From NCBI GenBank assembly GCA_963798445.1, contig CAWCTH010000003.1:1240001-1304000 (forward strand): a stretch of 64,000 nucleotides of DNA, in the 5' to 3' direction. Below the pieces are notes generated by a model that was not told the origin of the DNA, did no database searches, and saw only the letters and a program-made list of their open reading frames with translations. How positions within the stretch are numbered: the stretch's first letter is position 1; each line of letters opens with the position of its first letter. The position numbers and the translations under genes are program-made. This stretch comes from DASXAI01 sp963798445. GTDB taxonomy: Bacteria > Actinomycetota > Acidimicrobiia > Acidimicrobiales > Ilumatobacteraceae. Below are positions 1 through 8,327 of the stretch, piece after piece.

Positions 1-1160
1 GCGCTCAGCAGCGCGAAGGTCTGGAGCAGACCCGACGGCGACGTCACCAGCAGCTCGACCAGGCCGAGGGCGGCGAAGGAGACGGCGAGCCCGACGACGT
101 AGACGGCACCTGCCTCGAGGTAGTGGCGGGTGCGGTTCCGTGGCCCCCGCCAGCCGAACGTGTAGCGGCGGTTGGCGGCAGTGTTCAGCACCATGGTGGC
201 GGTGAGGGCGACGAAGTTGGCCTGCCAGATGCCCAGGGGCTGGCGCAGCAGGTTGAAGCCAATCACGTAGAGCAGCGTGCACACGACGCCGATGGTGGCG
301 AACGGCAACAGCTGCCGGGCCATGCCGTCGGGAAGGTCGGGGCGGCGCTCGCCGATCTCCGGCACCCGGCGGTGGCGCAGCACCCGCCACACGCCCTTCA
401 GGTCCTCGACGGCGGTGCGCCAGACGTCCACGCGGGAGTCCGGGTCATCGATCCAGTCGACCGGCACCTCGTGGATCCGTAGACCGGCGCGCTGGGCGGC
501 CACCAGCAGTTCGGTGTCGAAGAACCAACCGTCGTCCTGCACCGCCGGCAGCAGCGCCTGGATCGTGTGGCGGCGGCCCGCCTTGAAGCCGCATTGAGCG
601 TCGTGGAACTGCGTGCGCAGGACGAGGTGGAGCAGGGCGTTGTAGCAACGCGAGATCACCTCACGCTTCGGTCCCCGCACCACTCGCGAACGACCGTCGA
701 GCCGCGAGCCGATGGCGAGGTCGCTGTGCCCGGATACCAGCGGCGCCACCAACGGCAGCACGGCGCCGAGGTCGGTGGACAGGTCGACGTCCATGTAGGC
801 GACGACGTCGGCGTCGCTCTGCGACCACACCGTGCGCAGCGCCCAGCCCCGGCCCTTGCGGTCGATGTGGACCGCCCGCACACGCGACAACTGGTCGCCC
901 AACCGCTGGGCGATGGCCCACGTGGCGTCGGTGCTGGCGTTGTCGGCGATGGTGATGCGCCAGGGCCACGGCAGGTGCCCGGCCAGGTAGTCGTGCAGGG
1001 TGCGGATGCTCGCTTCGAGGACGTGGGCCTCGTTGTAGACCGGCACCACGATCTCGACGACGGGGTGCGGCCACTCGTCGACGGCAGCCAGAGGCTGCCG
1101 GCCGGCACCCGGGTCGGGGCCGGGATCGTCGCCGACGAGCGGCAGCGCAGACACGTTCAT
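1..1160 (-). CDS. Glycosyltransferase family 2 with C-terminal GtrA-like membrane domain (3' end outside window)
   Basis: Reading leftwards from an ATG at 1160, the protein has a GT-A fold start (EIVVPVYNEAHVLEASI), an ADNASTDAT stretch and the acidic DVDLSTDL motif that binds the nucleotide-sugar metal. This matches dolichyl-phosphate mannose synthase-like GT2 enzymes, which move a sugar onto a polyprenyl phosphate at the membrane. After about residue 260 it becomes hydrophobic and resembles GtrA (LLPFATIGVVCTLLYVIG, later NTAANRRYTF), a flippase-like four-helix domain often fused or adjacent to such enzymes. The frame is still open at position 1, so the C-terminus is missing. The start is the first in-frame ATG; no strong ribosome site is visible. 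The domain call is firm, the exact sugar and acceptor unknown. Confidence 0.85.
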   Translation of the reverse strand, partial: MNVSALPLVGDDPGPDPGAGRQPLAAVDEWPHPVVEIVVPVYNEAHVLEASIRTLHDYLAGHLPWPWRITIADNASTDATWAIAQRLGDQLSRVRAVHIDRKGRGWALRTVWSQSDADVVAYMDVDLSTDLGAVLPLVAPLVSGHSDLAIGSRLDGRSRVVRGPKREVISRCYNALLHLVLRTQFHDAQCGFKAGRRHTIQALLPAVQDDGWFFDTELLVAAQRAGLRIHEVPVDWIDDPDSRVDVWRTAVEDLKGVWRVLRHRRVPEIGERRPDLPDGMARQLLPFATIGVVCTLLYVIGFNLLRQPLGIWQANFVALTATMVLNTAANRRYTFGWRGPRNRTRHYLEAGAVYVVGLAVSFAALGLVELLVTSPSGLLQTFALLS

Positions 1161-1268
1161 GGAGCACGAGCGTGGAGCACGAACCTCCCGGGTACCTCGG
1201 CGCCAGCTCAGAGTTTGCTGTGAGTCGCGCCCTCTGCCGGCTTGGTCACGCCCGTCAGGGCTCGACGG

Positions 1269-2087
1269 TCAGAACACGTGGATGTGGTCGCGCACCAGCG
1301 TGAGCACATCGGCCTCGCCGGCGGCGCCCACGCCGAGCTCGTCCCAGCCGGCCCGGCCTGTCACCCAGAGCACGAGGTCGTGGATGGAGCACGCCACGGT
1401 CGCGATCGTCGGCTGCTCGCCGGGCCCGTCGGCGCTCAGCCCCTGGGCGCTGAGCCAGTACCGGCCGCCGGCCGGTCCCGTCAGGGAGAGCTCGACGGCG
1501 CCCGTCATCGCCGCCAGCGCGGCCGGGTTCTGCTGGGGCAGGGCGGCCACGACCCATTGGAGGGTGGGTCCGAGCCGCAGCTCGTCCGACGGCGGCGCCG
1601 GGCGCTGGATCGGGCCCCGGGGCGCCAGCAGATCGGCGCGGATGTGGGTGTAGTGGTCGAAGGCGAACGACGTCGGGACGACATCGAGGGGGTACGTCCC
1701 GAGGTCGCCGAGGGGCACCGTGAGCTCGGACTGCGTCGACATCCAGTCGAGGCGCCCGAAGGCGTCACGCGCCGTGACGACGTAGTCGGCCAGGACGTCG
1801 GCCGGCGACCAGTCGGCGCGATTGGCGACGTAGATCTCCATGTTCTGCTCGGTCGGTGATCCGTCGGGAAGCGACGGCAGCGAGTCCGGATCGACGACGA
1901 GGTGGAACAGCGTGGCGAGGTGGGCGACGAGGTCCTTGACGCTCCACCCCGGACAGCCGGTCTCCGCCGCCCACTCCTGCGCCGACAGGTCGTCCAGGAT
2001 GGCCACGAGGAAGGCGTGATCGGCCCGGAGGGCGTCGACGGCGCTCAGGGCGCCCGGACCGTTCTGCATAGTGAGACTATGTGACAT
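1269..2087 (-). CDS. Maleylpyruvate isomerase-type mycothiol-dependent enzyme (DinB-like fold)
   Basis: A 272-residue protein. The N-terminal half (DHAFLVAILDDLSAQEW, then CPGWSVKDLVAHLATL) is the signature of the actinobacterial family that includes mycothiol-dependent maleylpyruvate isomerase. These are four-helix DinB-fold proteins with a metal held by histidines, one in the VAHL motif. Members take part in mycothiol-linked isomerisation or detoxification; the substrate here is unknown. The gene is transcribed away from the TetR gene at 2151, and 63 bases separate the two starts. An ATG at 2087 gives the longest form, but a second ATG at 2069 lies inside the palindrome at 2067-2081, so the start is uncertain. 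Repression by the neighbouring TetR protein is a reasonable inference. Confidence 0.75.
   Translation of the reverse strand: MSHSLTMQNGPGALSAVDALRADHAFLVAILDDLSAQEWAAETGCPGWSVKDLVAHLATLFHLVVDPDSLPSLPDGSPTEQNMEIYVANRADWSPADVLADYVVTARDAFGRLDWMSTQSELTVPLGDLGTYPLDVVPTSFAFDHYTHIRADLLAPRGPIQRPAPPSDELRLGPTLQWVVAALPQQNPAALAAMTGAVELSLTGPAGGRYWLSAQGLSADGPGEQPTIATVACSIHDLVLWVTGRAGWDELGVGAAGEADVLTLVRDHIHVF
2067..2081. promoter_or_regulatory. Palindromic operator candidate between the mycothiol enzyme and tetR
   Basis: CATAGT-GAG-ACTATG is a perfect 6-bp inverted repeat with a 3-base centre. A further ACTAT half-site lies at 2094-2098. ATAGT/ACTAT half-sites with a short spacer are common for TetR proteins, and the site lies in the divergent region upstream of the tetR gene. 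It overlaps the first codons of the leftward gene if the 2087 start is right, which favours a start at 2069 or a leaderless transcript. Binding is inferred. Confidence 0.55.
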
Positions 2088-2150
2088 ATCCTTACTATCT
2101 CAACTGACGGTGCAGCGGTCAAGCCCGCCCGCCGACTACAACGAGGACCG

Positions 2151-2756
2151 ATGACAGAGCCGGCTCGACGGTCCCTGCGGGCCGAGCACAGGGAGGCCAC
2201 TCGCGACGCCCTCGTGGCGTCGGGTCGCCTGCTGTTCGGGCGCGACGGCTTCACCAACACCTCGGTCGAGGAGATCGCCCGCCAGGCCGGGGTCACCACC
2301 GGTGCGCTGTACCACCACTTCGCCACCAAGACCGAGCTGTTCGAGACGGTCTTCGAGGCGCTGGAGCACGAGCTCCAGGTCCGCTCGGGGGCGGCTGCGG
2401 CAGGCGGCCGCACACCGCTGGAACAGCTGGCGCTCGGCTTCGAGGCGTTCCTGGACGCCACCCTCGAACGTGACGTACAGCGGATCAGCCTGATCGACGC
2501 GCCGGCGGTGCTGGGTCTCGAGCGCTCGGCGGAGATCTACGACCGCTACAGCTACCAGGCCGTCACCGCCGCGCTGCAGCGAGCGGCGCGCGACGGCGCC
2601 ATCACCGCCCACGATCCTGCGGCCCTGGCCCACCTGCTGCTCGGCGCGCTGATGAGCGGCGGCTCGGTGATCGCGCGCGCCGACGATCCGGCGGCGGCGC
2701 GCGCCGCCATCGGCCGCTCGGTGAACGATCTGCTCGACGGTCTGGCCCGCCGCTGA
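2151..2756 (+). CDS. TetR/AcrR family transcriptional regulator
   Basis: A 201-residue protein with a typical N-terminal TetR helix-turn-helix at about residues 15-60 (TRDALVASGRLLFGRDGF, then SVEEIARQAGVTTGALYHHF). The variable ligand-binding helical domain follows. The family acts as dimeric repressors released by a small ligand. It is divergent from the mycothiol-type enzyme, and the palindrome at 2067-2081 lies between them, so that enzyme is the most likely target along with its own gene. The ligand cannot be deduced. ATG start at 2151. Confidence 0.9.
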   Translation: MTEPARRSLRAEHREATRDALVASGRLLFGRDGFTNTSVEEIARQAGVTTGALYHHFATKTELFETVFEALEHELQVRSGAAAAGGRTPLEQLALGFEAFLDATLERDVQRISLIDAPAVLGLERSAEIYDRYSYQAVTAALQRAARDGAITAHDPAALAHLLLGALMSGGSVIARADDPAAARAAIGRSVNDLLDGLARR

Positions 2757-2774
2757 CGCCGCGTGGCCGGCGGA

Positions 2775-4442
2775 TCAGCCCGGCGTGAGGAGCACGCCGG
2801 GACGGTTGACCAGCGCGTCGGGCACCAGGGCGCCGTCGTGCATGACCGAGCGCCCGTTGACGAACAGGTGGCGCATGCCGGTGGGCTGATCGGCGGTGAG
2901 GCGCTCGCCCCCGGCCGGGAAGTCGGCGACGCGACGCACGGGGCCCGGCGCCACGGTGGCCGGGTCGAACACCACGAGGTCGGCCAGCGCGTCGGGGCGG
3001 ATGACACCACGATCCTTGAACCCGAACAGGTCGGCCTGCACCTGGGTGAGCTTGTGGATCGCCTCTTCCATCGTGAGCGTGCCCCGTTCCCGCACCCACG
3101 TGCCGAGCAGGTCGGTGGACAGCACCGCGTCACACAACTGGCCCACGTGGGCGCCGGCGTCGGAGAGCCCGAGGGTGCAGTGGTCCTCGTGCAGCAGCAT
3201 GTCGACGCCGTCGACGTCGTCGTTGGCGAGGAGGGCCTTCACCCGAAGCTGAAGATCGGGCTCGTCGAGGGTGACGTCGAGCAGCACGTCGAGCGGGTCG
3301 GTGCCGCGCTTGTCGGCCAGGATGGCGATGCGCTCGCCGATCAGCTCGGGATGACCGGCCGACTCCATGATCTCGTAGGAGTCCCAGCGGGGCTTCAGGC
3401 CGGTCGTGTCCCGCTCCCACTGCTCACGCACCCGCTGGCGCCACGCCGGATCGGCGTAGGCGGCCCGGCGCTCGTCGAGCGACCGCGACAGCAGCTCGGC
3501 GAAGACGGCGTTCGTGTTGAGCGTGAACGGTTCCACCATGGACATGGAGAACGTGAGCGGGCGGCACGACACCTGCGGCCACACGTTGGAGCCGCGGGCC
3601 CGGCCGGCACGGTGGATCTCCATGGCCTTGAGGTGGGCCCCGTTGGGGGCGGTGAGCACGGCGGTGTAGGTGACCGGCACGTCGATGCCGAGGGCGAGGT
3701 CGTAGGTGTCACGGAAGCTCAGGCCGTCACCGCCATTGACGGCCACGACGCCACGGCCGGCGGCACCGGCGGCGAAGCACAGCGCGTTCAGCTCTTCCTT
3801 GCCGGCCCAGCGGCTGGGGATGGGACGGCCGTCGGCGCCGAGATGGGTGACGGCGAAGCTGGTGGAGAAGCCGGCGGCGCCGGCGTCCATGGCCTCGGTC
3901 ACCAGGGCCGCCATCTTCTCGATCTCGGCCGTCGTGGCTTCCCGCCCGACAGCCTCGTCGCCCATGACGTAGAGCCGCAGCGGCGTGTGGCCGATGTAGG
4001 CGGCGAAGTTCAGCATGGTGCCGCGCCGGGCCACGGACCCGAGGTACTCCGGGAAGGACTCGAAGTCCCACGGGATGCCGGCGATGAGCGACGCCGGGTT
4101 CATGTCCTCCACGTTCTCCAGGGTGTGGGCGATGAGCTCACGGTCCTCGGGTCGGGTGGGGGCGATGGAGAAGCCGCAGTTGCCGGCCACCACCGTGGTA
4201 ACGCCGTGGAAGCACGATGGGGTGAGGGCCGGGTCCCAGAAGACCTGGGCGTCGTAGTGGGTGTGGATGTCGATGAAGCCGGGCGCCACCACGCAGCCGT
4301 CGGCCTCGACGGTGACATCGCCGCGCAGGTTGGTGCCCACCTCGGTGATGTGGCCTTCGCTCACGGCCACATCGGCGCGGTGACCGGGTGCTCCGGTCCC
4401 GTCCACCACTGTGCCCCCACGGATCACGGTCGTCTGGCTCAT
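2775..4442 (-). CDS. N-acyl-D-amino-acid deacylase / amidohydrolase family protein
   Basis: A metal-dependent amidohydrolase of about 555 residues. The N-terminus has the small beta-sandwich (TVIRGGTVVDGTGAPGHRAD) followed by the metal-binding HxH motif in APGFIDIHTHYDAQ. A GNCGFSIAP stretch and a late LSDAGAHVGQLCD motif (metal-site Asp/His) match the D-aminoacylase branch, which hydrolyses N-acyl-D-amino acids or related cyclic amides. The ATG at 4442 is chosen because GAGGAGGT lies about 6 bases upstream; a TTG five codons earlier falls inside that ribosome site. It stands alone, tail-to-tail with tetR. Substrate is uncertain because many homologues act on other amides. Confidence 0.85.
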   Translation of the reverse strand: MSQTTVIRGGTVVDGTGAPGHRADVAVSEGHITEVGTNLRGDVTVEADGCVVAPGFIDIHTHYDAQVFWDPALTPSCFHGVTTVVAGNCGFSIAPTRPEDRELIAHTLENVEDMNPASLIAGIPWDFESFPEYLGSVARRGTMLNFAAYIGHTPLRLYVMGDEAVGREATTAEIEKMAALVTEAMDAGAAGFSTSFAVTHLGADGRPIPSRWAGKEELNALCFAAGAAGRGVVAVNGGDGLSFRDTYDLALGIDVPVTYTAVLTAPNGAHLKAMEIHRAGRARGSNVWPQVSCRPLTFSMSMVEPFTLNTNAVFAELLSRSLDERRAAYADPAWRQRVREQWERDTTGLKPRWDSYEIMESAGHPELIGERIAILADKRGTDPLDVLLDVTLDEPDLQLRVKALLANDDVDGVDMLLHEDHCTLGLSDAGAHVGQLCDAVLSTDLLGTWVRERGTLTMEEAIHKLTQVQADLFGFKDRGVIRPDALADLVVFDPATVAPGPVRRVADFPAGGERLTADQPTGMRHLFVNGRSVMHDGALVPDALVNRPGVLLTPG

Positions 4443-4648
4443 CCCGAACCTCCTCAACGTGCTGCTCGACGGTACCAGCGCAAGGCCCCGCAGACCCCAG
4501 TCGCACGCGGCCCGCGCTTTCGACGGCTATGTCACGTCAATCGAGACGAATTCGAGATCGACGTCACACGAGCTCGACGCCGGAGGCGTCGTGGCGCCGC
4601 AGCGCGGCGGCGTGCCGACGAAGAACCGATTGTCGAGCGGAGCGAGCA

Positions 4649-4663
4649 GGCGGCGAAGCCGCC
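4649..4663 (-). terminator. Hairpin downstream of the phasin-phaC-GNAT operon
   Basis: GGCGGC-GAA-GCCGCC is a perfect 6-bp GC stem with a 3-base loop, 18 bases past the stop of the leftward GNAT gene. There is no T-run, so this is only a candidate terminator. The surrounding 4443-4680 shows no gene. Confidence 0.4.
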
Positions 4664-4680
4664 GCATCAGAAGAGAAGCC

Positions 4681-5220
4681 TCAATCCAAGGGCGCGTCGA
4701 GTCCCACGGTCGCCATCGTGGCCCACGTGTCGGCGGCCCGGTTCGACAGCACGATGAGATCGGTCAGGCGCCCGGTGGCGTCGCGCACGTGGTCCTCCAG
4801 CAACGCCTCGGCCACGAACCCGAGCTGCTGGAACAGCGCGATCGTGGACACCTGCTCGGAGACGACCTCGACCACCACCTTGCTCAAGCCGGCGTCGACC
4901 GCCGCCTCCAGCCCGGCCGTCGCCAGCCGGCGCCCCAGGCCCTGACCGCGGCGTCCGGGGTCGACCACCAGGCGCAGCTCGGCGACGTGACCCGACCAAC
5001 CCACGCCCGGGATGACGGCCACGTAGCCGATGACGGTGCCGTCGCCGTCGAGACCGATCAGCCGCTGGCTGCGGTCGTCGGCCAGCCATGCCTTCACCGT
5101 GGCGGCCCCCTCGACCGGCTCCTTGAAGAACGTCCGGTCGCCGGCGGGGATGCGATCGAAGAAGGCGACGACGGCGTCGGTGTCGGCCTCGGCGATCGGG
5201 CGGATCTCGGACAGGCTCAC
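4681..5220 (-). CDS. GNAT family N-acetyltransferase
   Basis: A 179-residue protein with the GNAT acetyl-CoA motif A (LRLVVDPGRRGQGLGRRL; the R/Q-x-x-G-x-G/A loop) at about residues 83-100, followed by a beta strand and the LFQQLGF motif B. Start is GTG at 5220; its GTGA overlaps the TGA of the upstream phaC gene (5217-5219), so translation is probably coupled. The N-terminal EIRPIAEADTDAVVAFF is typical for the family. Acceptor substrate unknown. Being third in the phasin-phaC operon suggests a role connected with storage-granule metabolism, but this rests on position only. Confidence 0.85.
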   Translation of the reverse strand: MSLSEIRPIAEADTDAVVAFFDRIPAGDRTFFKEPVEGAATVKAWLADDRSQRLIGLDGDGTVIGYVAVIPGVGWSGHVAELRLVVDPGRRGQGLGRRLATAGLEAAVDAGLSKVVVEVVSEQVSTIALFQQLGFVAEALLEDHVRDATGRLTDLIVLSNRAADTWATMATVGLDAPLD

Positions 5221-6302
5221 GACGGGCTCCGGTCGCTGTGGTCGGCCAGCCAGTCGGCGATCACCGGGATGCTGCGGCGCTGCGCCGAGCCCCCGACGAT
5301 GAGGCCGACGTGACCGGCGGTGAAGTGGACGTCGTCGACGTTGGGCAGCACGTCCACGATGGGCGCCGTCGACGGCGGTGGCACGATGTGGTCGGCGTCG
5401 CCCACCACGTTGAGCGTGGGGCAGCGGATGTCGCGCAGGTCGATGTCGCGCCCGCCCAGGTGCAGCCGGCCCTTCACCAGTTGGTCGTCGCGGATGAACC
5501 ACTCGACCATCTGGCGGAAGCAGGCACCAGGAAACGGGATGTGGTCCTGCGCCCAGCCGGTGAGGGCCTGGTGGGCGGCGAGGAACTCGCTGTTGTCGAG
5601 GTTGTGCAGCAGGCTGGCGTAGCTCGCCAGGTCGCCGGTGAGGCGCATGGTGCGGATGCCGTCGAGGATGACGCCGGGCGGCACGTTGCCCGTCTCGTCG
5701 ACCAGATCCTCGGGATCGATGCCCCCCTCCTTCATCAGGCGGTTCATCCCGCCCATCGCGTCGAAGTCGACCGGCGTGGCCATGATGCCGAACGAGCGCA
5801 CCGGGATCTCGGGATGGCCGGCGACGAACAGCAGAGACAGCACCGCGCCGAAGCAGTAGCCGTAGACCGTGAGCTCCGGCGCTCCGCTCGTGGACATGAC
5901 CGCCTGGGCCGCCAAGGGCAGGTACTCGTCGCAGTAGGTCTCGAACGAGTTGTGCGACTCCACCGCGTCGGGCACCCCCCAGTCCAGGGAGTACACGTCG
6001 AAACCGCGGGCCAGCAGTGCTTCCACGAAGCTGTTGCCGGGCCGGAGGTCGAACACGTAGGCCTTCGTCACCAGGCTCATGACCAGCAGCACCGGTGGCG
6101 AGATGGTGCGGTGATCGCTGTGGTAGCGCAGCAGTTGCACCTTGTCGCGCTGCCACACGACGTCTCGGGGCGTGCACCCGACCTCGGGCCGGCCCACGCC
6201 GGCGAGGTGGCGCAGCCCGTTGCGGGTGCGTAGCGCCGCCCGGTCCAGATCGCGCCGGATGCGACCGAGCACCGCCGATGGATCGGCGAAGGTCGGGGGC
6301 AT
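5217..6302 (-). CDS. phaC: Poly(3-hydroxyalkanoate) synthase, PhaC-like alpha/beta hydrolase
   Basis: A 361-residue protein, the length of class III PhaC subunits and shorter than class I enzymes. The lipase-like box is GYCFGA (about residue 150), with cysteine as nucleophile as in PHA synthases. A VGDADHIVPP stretch (Asp) and a TAGHVGLIVG motif (His) complete the expected triad. PPVLLVMSLVTKAYVFDLRPGNSF and SLDWGVPD also match PhaC. The enzyme polymerises (R)-3-hydroxyacyl-CoA at the granule surface. ATG at 6302 is one base after the stop of the upstream phasin-like gene, so the two form an operon; class III synthases need a PhaE partner and that small protein is the obvious candidate. A depolymerase role is less likely given the Cys box. 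Confidence 0.85.
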   Translation of the reverse strand: MPPTFADPSAVLGRIRRDLDRAALRTRNGLRHLAGVGRPEVGCTPRDVVWQRDKVQLLRYHSDHRTISPPVLLVMSLVTKAYVFDLRPGNSFVEALLARGFDVYSLDWGVPDAVESHNSFETYCDEYLPLAAQAVMSTSGAPELTVYGYCFGAVLSLLFVAGHPEIPVRSFGIMATPVDFDAMGGMNRLMKEGGIDPEDLVDETGNVPPGVILDGIRTMRLTGDLASYASLLHNLDNSEFLAAHQALTGWAQDHIPFPGACFRQMVEWFIRDDQLVKGRLHLGGRDIDLRDIRCPTLNVVGDADHIVPPPSTAPIVDVLPNVDDVHFTAGHVGLIVGGSAQRRSIPVIADWLADHSDRSPS

Positions 6303-6303
6303 G

Positions 6304-6672
6304 TCAGGCTTCCTTCAGACTGTCCGGCTGCGCTTTGGGTGTGGGTGTCGGCGCCGGTTTCGGCGCCGGTTTCGACGTCGCCCTCGGCGCGGGCTGCTCC
6401 ATCTCTTTGCGCAGGTCACGCACCTCGCGTTCGAGGAGGGCGATCTGCCCGAGCAGACGGTTCACGTCGCTACCCGCGGGCAGGTTGAGCGAGTGCAGCA
6501 CCCGGCGCGACATCTGCTCGGACAGCTGCCCGAGCTTCGTCTGGGCGCGCTTGGACAGCGCCGCCATCGTGGCGAAGTCCTCGCTGCGGGCGAAGTCGTT
6601 GACGCGGGTGCCGACCGTGCGATCGAGGCTGTCGAACACTCGCTTCCACGCCGCTTGATTCGGTGTCGCCAT
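6304..6672 (-). CDS. Small phasin-like / PhaE-like protein
   Basis: A 122-residue protein. The first 70 residues look helical and amphipathic (WKRVFDSLDRTVGTRV, MAALSKRAQTKLGQLSEQM). A short leucine-rich heptad stretch follows (VNRLLGQIALLEREVRDLRKEME), then a Pro/Ala/Lys-rich tail similar to the basic tails of phasins. It is not long enough for a standard PhaE subunit. Placed one base before phaC, it probably coats PHA granules or supports the synthase. ATG at 6672 has GAAGGGGG about 9 bases upstream. The function is inferred from position and composition; no catalytic motif is seen. Confidence 0.6.
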   Translation of the reverse strand: MATPNQAAWKRVFDSLDRTVGTRVNDFARSEDFATMAALSKRAQTKLGQLSEQMSRRVLHSLNLPAGSDVNRLLGQIALLEREVRDLRKEMEQPAPRATSKPAPKPAPTPTPKAQPDSLKEA

Positions 6673-6745
6673 GGCGCATCAGCCCCCTTCAGCTGCGTAG
6701 GCGGCAGCGTAGTCGGGCTTGCGCCGTGGCGAATCGAGCGGCAAG

Positions 6746-8322
6746 GTGATTCTGGTGACCTCGTTGACCCGACGCCTGGCCGCCGCCTCGGTGCTGGCCC
6801 GTTCGAACTTCGTTGCCTTCGAACGACCCGACCGTCTCGTGCGCGCGGTGCTGGCGTCGCTGCCGTGGGGCCTCGGCACCGCAGGCGCGATCGCCGCCGC
6901 TTGCGCTCGCTACCCGGAGGTGGCCGCCGTCGTCGATGACGAAGGCGCCATCACCTACGCCGAGCTGTGGCACCGCTCCGACGGCATCGCCGCCCGCCTG
7001 GTCGAGCTGGGCGCGCGCCAGGGCACCGCCGTCGGGGTGCTGTGTCGCAACCATCGCGGCTTCGTCGAGGCGGCGGTCGCCGTCACCAAGACCGAGGCCG
7101 ACCTCGTACTGCTGAACACCGGGTTCGCCGGACCGCAGCTGGCCGACGTGGTCGCCAGCGAGGGCGTCTCCATCTTGCTGCACGACGACGAGTTCGCCGA
7201 CATCGTCGCCGATGCCGGGGCCACCGCCGTGGACGAGACCGCCTTGACCGCGGCAGCGACCAGCGGCCGGTCGCCCCGACCGACACGGCACCAGGGCCGC
7301 ACCGTGATCCTCACGTCGGGTACGACCGGCCGCCCGAAAGGCGCGGCGCGGCGGCCCGCCGCCAGCGCCATCGAGGGCGTCACCGCGGTCCTCGAGCGCG
7401 TACCGCTGCGGGTGCGCGACACCGTCGTGGTGGCGGCGCCGCTGTTCCACGCCTGGGGCTTGACCCATCTGCTGATGGGCCTCGGCCGTGACGCCACCGT
7501 CGTGGTGTCGCGACGCTTCGACCCGGCCGCCACGCTGGCGGCGGTCGAGCGAAACCGAGCGCGCGTGTCCTCGTCGTGGTGCCGGTCATGCTGCAACGCA
7601 TGCTGGCCCTCGGCCCCGACGAGCTCGTCCGCGTCGACACCTCCACGCTCGAGGTGATCGCCGTCAGTGGGTCGGCCCTCGGCGGCCGCTTGGCGACGGA
7701 GATCCTCAATCGCTTCGGGCCGGTGCTCTACAACACCTACGGCTCCACCGAGGTGGCCGCCGCGTCCATCGCCACGCCCAGCGACCTGCGCGCCTCGCCC
7801 ACCACCGTCGGCCGGCGCGCCCCGGGTGTGCGAGTCGAGATCCTCGACGATGCCGGCAACGAGCTTCCCGTCGGGCAGACCGGCAGGGTGTTCGTCGGCA
7901 GCGCCGCCCGGTTCGACGGCTACACCTCGGGCGGCGGCAAGGAGAACCAGCACGGGCTGCTGTCGTCTGGCGATGTCGGTCACTTCGACGCCGACGGCCG
8001 CTTGTACATCGACGGTCGCGACGACGACATGATCGTGTCAGGGGGCGAGAACGTCTATCCCGCCGAGGTGGAGGAGCTGCTGAGCCACCACCCGGCGGTG
8101 GCCGAGGTCGCCGTCGTGGGTGTGACCGACGAGGAGTTCGGTCAGGGTCTCGCCGCGTTCGTCGTGCTGCGACCGGGCCAGGAGCTCACCGTCGACGACG
8201 TGCGCCAGCACGTCCGCAGCCACCTCGCCCGCTACAAGGTCCCTCGCCGGGTGACGTTCCTCGACGAACTGCCCCGCAACCCCACCGGCAAGGTGCTCAA
8301 GCGCACACTGGCCGGCATGTGA
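6746..8322 (+). pseudogene. Acyl-CoA synthetase (AMP-forming, FadD-like), frameshifted
   Basis: The N-terminal half runs from about 6746 (GTG; another GTG at 6755) in one frame and holds the P-loop-like ILTSGTTGRPKG motif and the APLFHAWGL motif. Near 7560-7570 the frame changes. The C-terminal half continues as VVVPVMLQRMLALG, NTYGSTE (A5), RDDDMIVSGGENVYPAEVE and ends with the catalytic lysine region PRNPTGKVLKR. Removing one CG unit from the GCGCGCG run near 7559-7565 (or adding one base) restores a protein of about 525 residues, normal for the family. It would activate a fatty or aromatic acid to its CoA ester. It is divergent from the PHA operon and leads the acyl-CoA gene run. Whether the shift is real or a sequencing fault is open. 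Confidence 0.8.
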
Positions 8323-8327
8323 GCTCC

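Noticed and set aside
2763..4757. 664-codon open frame on the plus strand
   Set aside because: It is antisense to the D-aminoacylase gene, is rich in His/Gly/Arg/Val and has no domain; a typical shadow in GC-rich DNA.
4681..6177. 498-residue fusion of a hydrolase-like region with the GNAT domain
   Set aside because: The N-terminal part is an out-of-frame shadow of phaC; the real GNAT gene starts at GTG 5220 with a GTGA overlap.
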